A DNA stretch of 7,335 nt. Source: Gammaproteobacteria bacterium (GTDB lineage Bacteria; Pseudomonadota; Gammaproteobacteria; Chromatiales; Chromatiaceae). The notes below the pieces were generated by a model, which saw nothing but the letters and a program-made list of their open reading frames with translations, was not told the DNA's origin and did not search any database. Position numbers and translations under genes: made by a program. Each line of letters begins with the position of its first letter. Position 1 is the first letter of the stretch. Positions 6,145 to 7,335 of the stretch are shown here, piece after piece. The stretch is taken from NCBI GenBank assembly GCA_030594925.1, contig JAUVEG010000060.1, positions 1-7,335 of the forward strand. Direction: 5' to 3'.

Positions 6145-6224
6145 TTGCATCCATGCAATCACGGCATTTGCACATCCATGTGCGGCAGATGCCATATTTC
6201 TGCCTACGCCATACATGGATGTAT
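6145..6224. repeat. Cluster of three CATCCATG-cored palindromes in the yggS-proC gap
   Basis: Three perfect 14-base palindromes share a CATCCATG core but have different arms: TTGCAT-CC-ATGCAA (6145-6158), GCACAT-CC-ATGTGC (6170-6183) and ATACAT-GG-ATGTAT (6211-6224, core inverted). The second is enclosed by GGCAT (6163-6167) and ATGCC (6189-6193). The first and third are each followed directly by TCACGRCRTTT. ACATCCATGT (6172-6181) and ACATGGATGT (6213-6222) are exact reverse complements, so the second and third copies can also pair with each other. No reading frame with recognisable coding content was seen here. The wording recalls intergenic repeats I associate with gammaproteobacterial genomes, but I cannot name the family. 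Confidence 0.75.
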
Positions 6225-6318
6225 TCACGACGTTTTCTTGAGGATATACCCGGTAGCAGTGACGGTCCCGAATGTGCTGAATGTTACCTTTATTTTTTTG
6301 TAGCTAATCTCTTTTCTA

Positions 6319-7008
6319 TTAAGATCTGGGGCCGAAAATCGCCGTGCCGATACGCACGATGGTCGCTCCTTCGGCAATTGCCGCTTCCATATCTGCCGAC
6401 ATTCCCATGGAGAGCGTATCAAGTTCGATCCCCTCGGATTGTAACTTCTCCTTGAGTTTACGCAGGATGCTGAAATTTTTCCTCTGTTTTTCAAAATCCC
6501 CGGTGGGCGCCGGAATGGCCATGAGCCCTCTGAGCTTCACTCTTCCAAATTGTATTATCTCACGTGCAAGCGGTAAAACATCACTCTCGTCAACGCCTCC
6601 TTTACTCTGCTCATGGCTGATATTTACCTGTATGCAGAGATTGAGTGGAGGAAGTTCAGCAGGGCGCTGCTCATCCAGGCGTTTTGCGTGCTTCGACGAT
6701 GTGAGTGTATGCACCCAGGCAAAATTCGTGGCGATCAGCCTGGTTTTGTTGCTTTGAATGGCGCCGATATAGTGCCACTCAAGCAGGTAATCCGAGAGAG
6801 TTTCAATCTTTCTCATCGCCTCAGCGACATAATTTTCGCCAAAGGCAGTCTGGCCGGCCTGGTAGGCGGCAATGATCTCCTGTGCTGTTCTGGTTTTGCT
6901 GACTGCCAGCAAGCGGATTTCAGATCTTACCCGTGCGGCATCCTTGGCAGCGGTCTCTATGCGTTGCTGCACAGAGGCAAGATTTTCCTGGATAAGTGCT
7001 GAATTCAT
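6319..7008 (-). CDS. yggS: YggS family pyridoxal phosphate homeostasis protein
   Basis: A cytoplasmic PLP-binding protein (PLPBP/COG0325) that buffers vitamin B6 and influences amino-acid and keto-acid pools; it adopts an alanine-racemase-like barrel but has no known catalytic activity. With the start at 7008 it has 229 residues, near the 234 of E. coli YggS. Motifs in this numbering: PLP lysine K38 in LAVSKT, FGENY (56-60), HYIGAIQSNK (79-88), QRPAELPPLNL, LRGLMAIPAP (from 159), SMGMSADMEAAI (200-211) and VRIGTAIFG (218-226). The phosphate-binding Ser/Gly residues are in place. The frame stays open back to an ATG at 7101, with further in-frame Met codons at 7014 and 7041. I chose 7008 because MNSALIQENLASVQQRI aligns with the E. 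coli N-terminus, although no strong ribosome site marks it. The divergent pairing with pilT and the downstream proC-yggT fit a conserved gammaproteobacterial order. Confidence 0.93.
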   Translation of the reverse strand: MNSALIQENLASVQQRIETAAKDAARVRSEIRLLAVSKTRTAQEIIAAYQAGQTAFGENYVAEAMRKIETLSDYLLEWHYIGAIQSNKTRLIATNFAWVHTLTSSKHAKRLDEQRPAELPPLNLCIQVNISHEQSKGGVDESDVLPLAREIIQFGRVKLRGLMAIPAPTGDFEKQRKNFSILRKLKEKLQSEGIELDTLSMGMSADMEAAIAEGATIVRIGTAIFGPRS

Positions 7009-7111
7009 TGTCATTATGCGGCTATTTGTAGTAACTTCCATTCTATATTTTTTACACCAGTTATTCACTCTTTCCACCAATCGACTCAATCGATGTGACA
7101 CTTAATAAATT

Positions 7112-7335
7112 ATGGATATAGCCGAACTACTCACATTCACAGTGAATCAGGGCGCTTCCGACCTGCACATATCAGCCGGACTTCCTCCGATGATACGTAT
7201 TGACGGTGATATTAAACGGCTCAAACTGCCTGACCTTGGGAAGGAGCAGACGCATGACATGATATTTGACATCATGAATGATCGTCAGCGACGTGCGTTC
7301 GAAAAAGAGCTGCAGGCTGATTTTTCGTTTCATCT
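7112..7335 (+). CDS. pilT: Type IV pilus twitching motility ATPase PilT (5' part only)
   Basis: The hexameric cytoplasmic ATPase that powers depolymerisation and retraction of type IV pili, giving twitching motility and supporting DNA uptake. Only the first 74 residues are in the window and the frame is open at the right edge. They begin MDIAELLTFTVNQGASDLH, then LHISAGLPPMIRIDGD (18-33) and IFDIMNDRQRRAFEKE (51-66), nearly matching the N-terminal PAS-like domain of Pseudomonas aeruginosa PilT. The Walker A and B boxes would lie beyond the edge, so the distinction from PilU rests on this N-terminal likeness. The ATG lacks a clear ribosome site. It is divergent from yggS, 103 bases away, and I saw no convincing promoter in that gap. 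In pseudomonads pilU follows, which cannot be checked here. Confidence 0.93.
   Translation, partial: MDIAELLTFTVNQGASDLHISAGLPPMIRIDGDIKRLKLPDLGKEQTHDMIFDIMNDRQRRAFEKELQADFSFH

Noticed and set aside
5802..6455. Plus-strand open frame of 217 codons spanning the yggS-proC gap
   Set aside because: It covers parts of proC and yggS in antisense and reads through the palindrome cluster. Nothing in it looks like a real protein.
7009..7111. Promoters for yggS and pilT in the divergent gap
   Set aside because: A/T-rich -10-like words exist, but none is paired with an acceptable -35 box, and one overlaps the pilT start too closely.

Overview
The window looks like chromosomal core sequence of a gammaproteobacterium. 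Evidence: an RhlB-type DEAD-box helicase; a full-length two-repeat YggT; the yggT-proC-yggS block transcribed divergently from pilT, an order I recall from Pseudomonas; and a small DUF6164-type membrane protein. By eye the base composition is moderate, around the low fifties in percent G+C. Genus cannot be fixed from this; a Chromatiales-like sulfur-oxidiser lineage is only a guess.

Layout. From left to right on the minus strand: the 3'-truncated rhlB (1-1294), a PfkB-family sugar-phosphate kinase (1378-2337) and gpmI phosphoglycerate mutase (2350-3867). gpmI and the kinase are 12 bases apart and read as one glycolytic transcription unit (gpmI, then kinase, then perhaps rhlB). The plus-strand island at about 3914-4535 holds a good sigma70-type promoter overlapped by a small palindrome, a REP-like long inverted repeat, a 121-residue membrane protein of DUF6164 type, and a second palindromic element. 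The minus strand resumes with yggT (4614-5195) and proC (5199-6032), three bases apart. A 286-base gap with three CATCCATG-cored palindromes follows, then yggS (6319-7008). pilT starts divergently at 7112 and runs off the right edge.

How the genes fit together. GpmI and the PfkB-type kinase act in glycolysis/gluconeogenesis. ProC makes proline, YggS is a PLP-homeostasis protein and YggT is a small inner-membrane protein; the three are classic gene neighbours. PilT is the type IV pilus retraction ATPase. RhlB unwinds RNA and in enterobacteria serves the RNA degradosome.

No defence system, mobile element with a transposase, CRISPR array, tRNA or rRNA was seen. The protein genes are ordinary. 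The unusual material is non-coding: each of the three gaps longer than 120 bases carries a different short palindromic element, at least two of them with alternative foldings, and one lies inside the predicted leader of the DUF6164-type gene.
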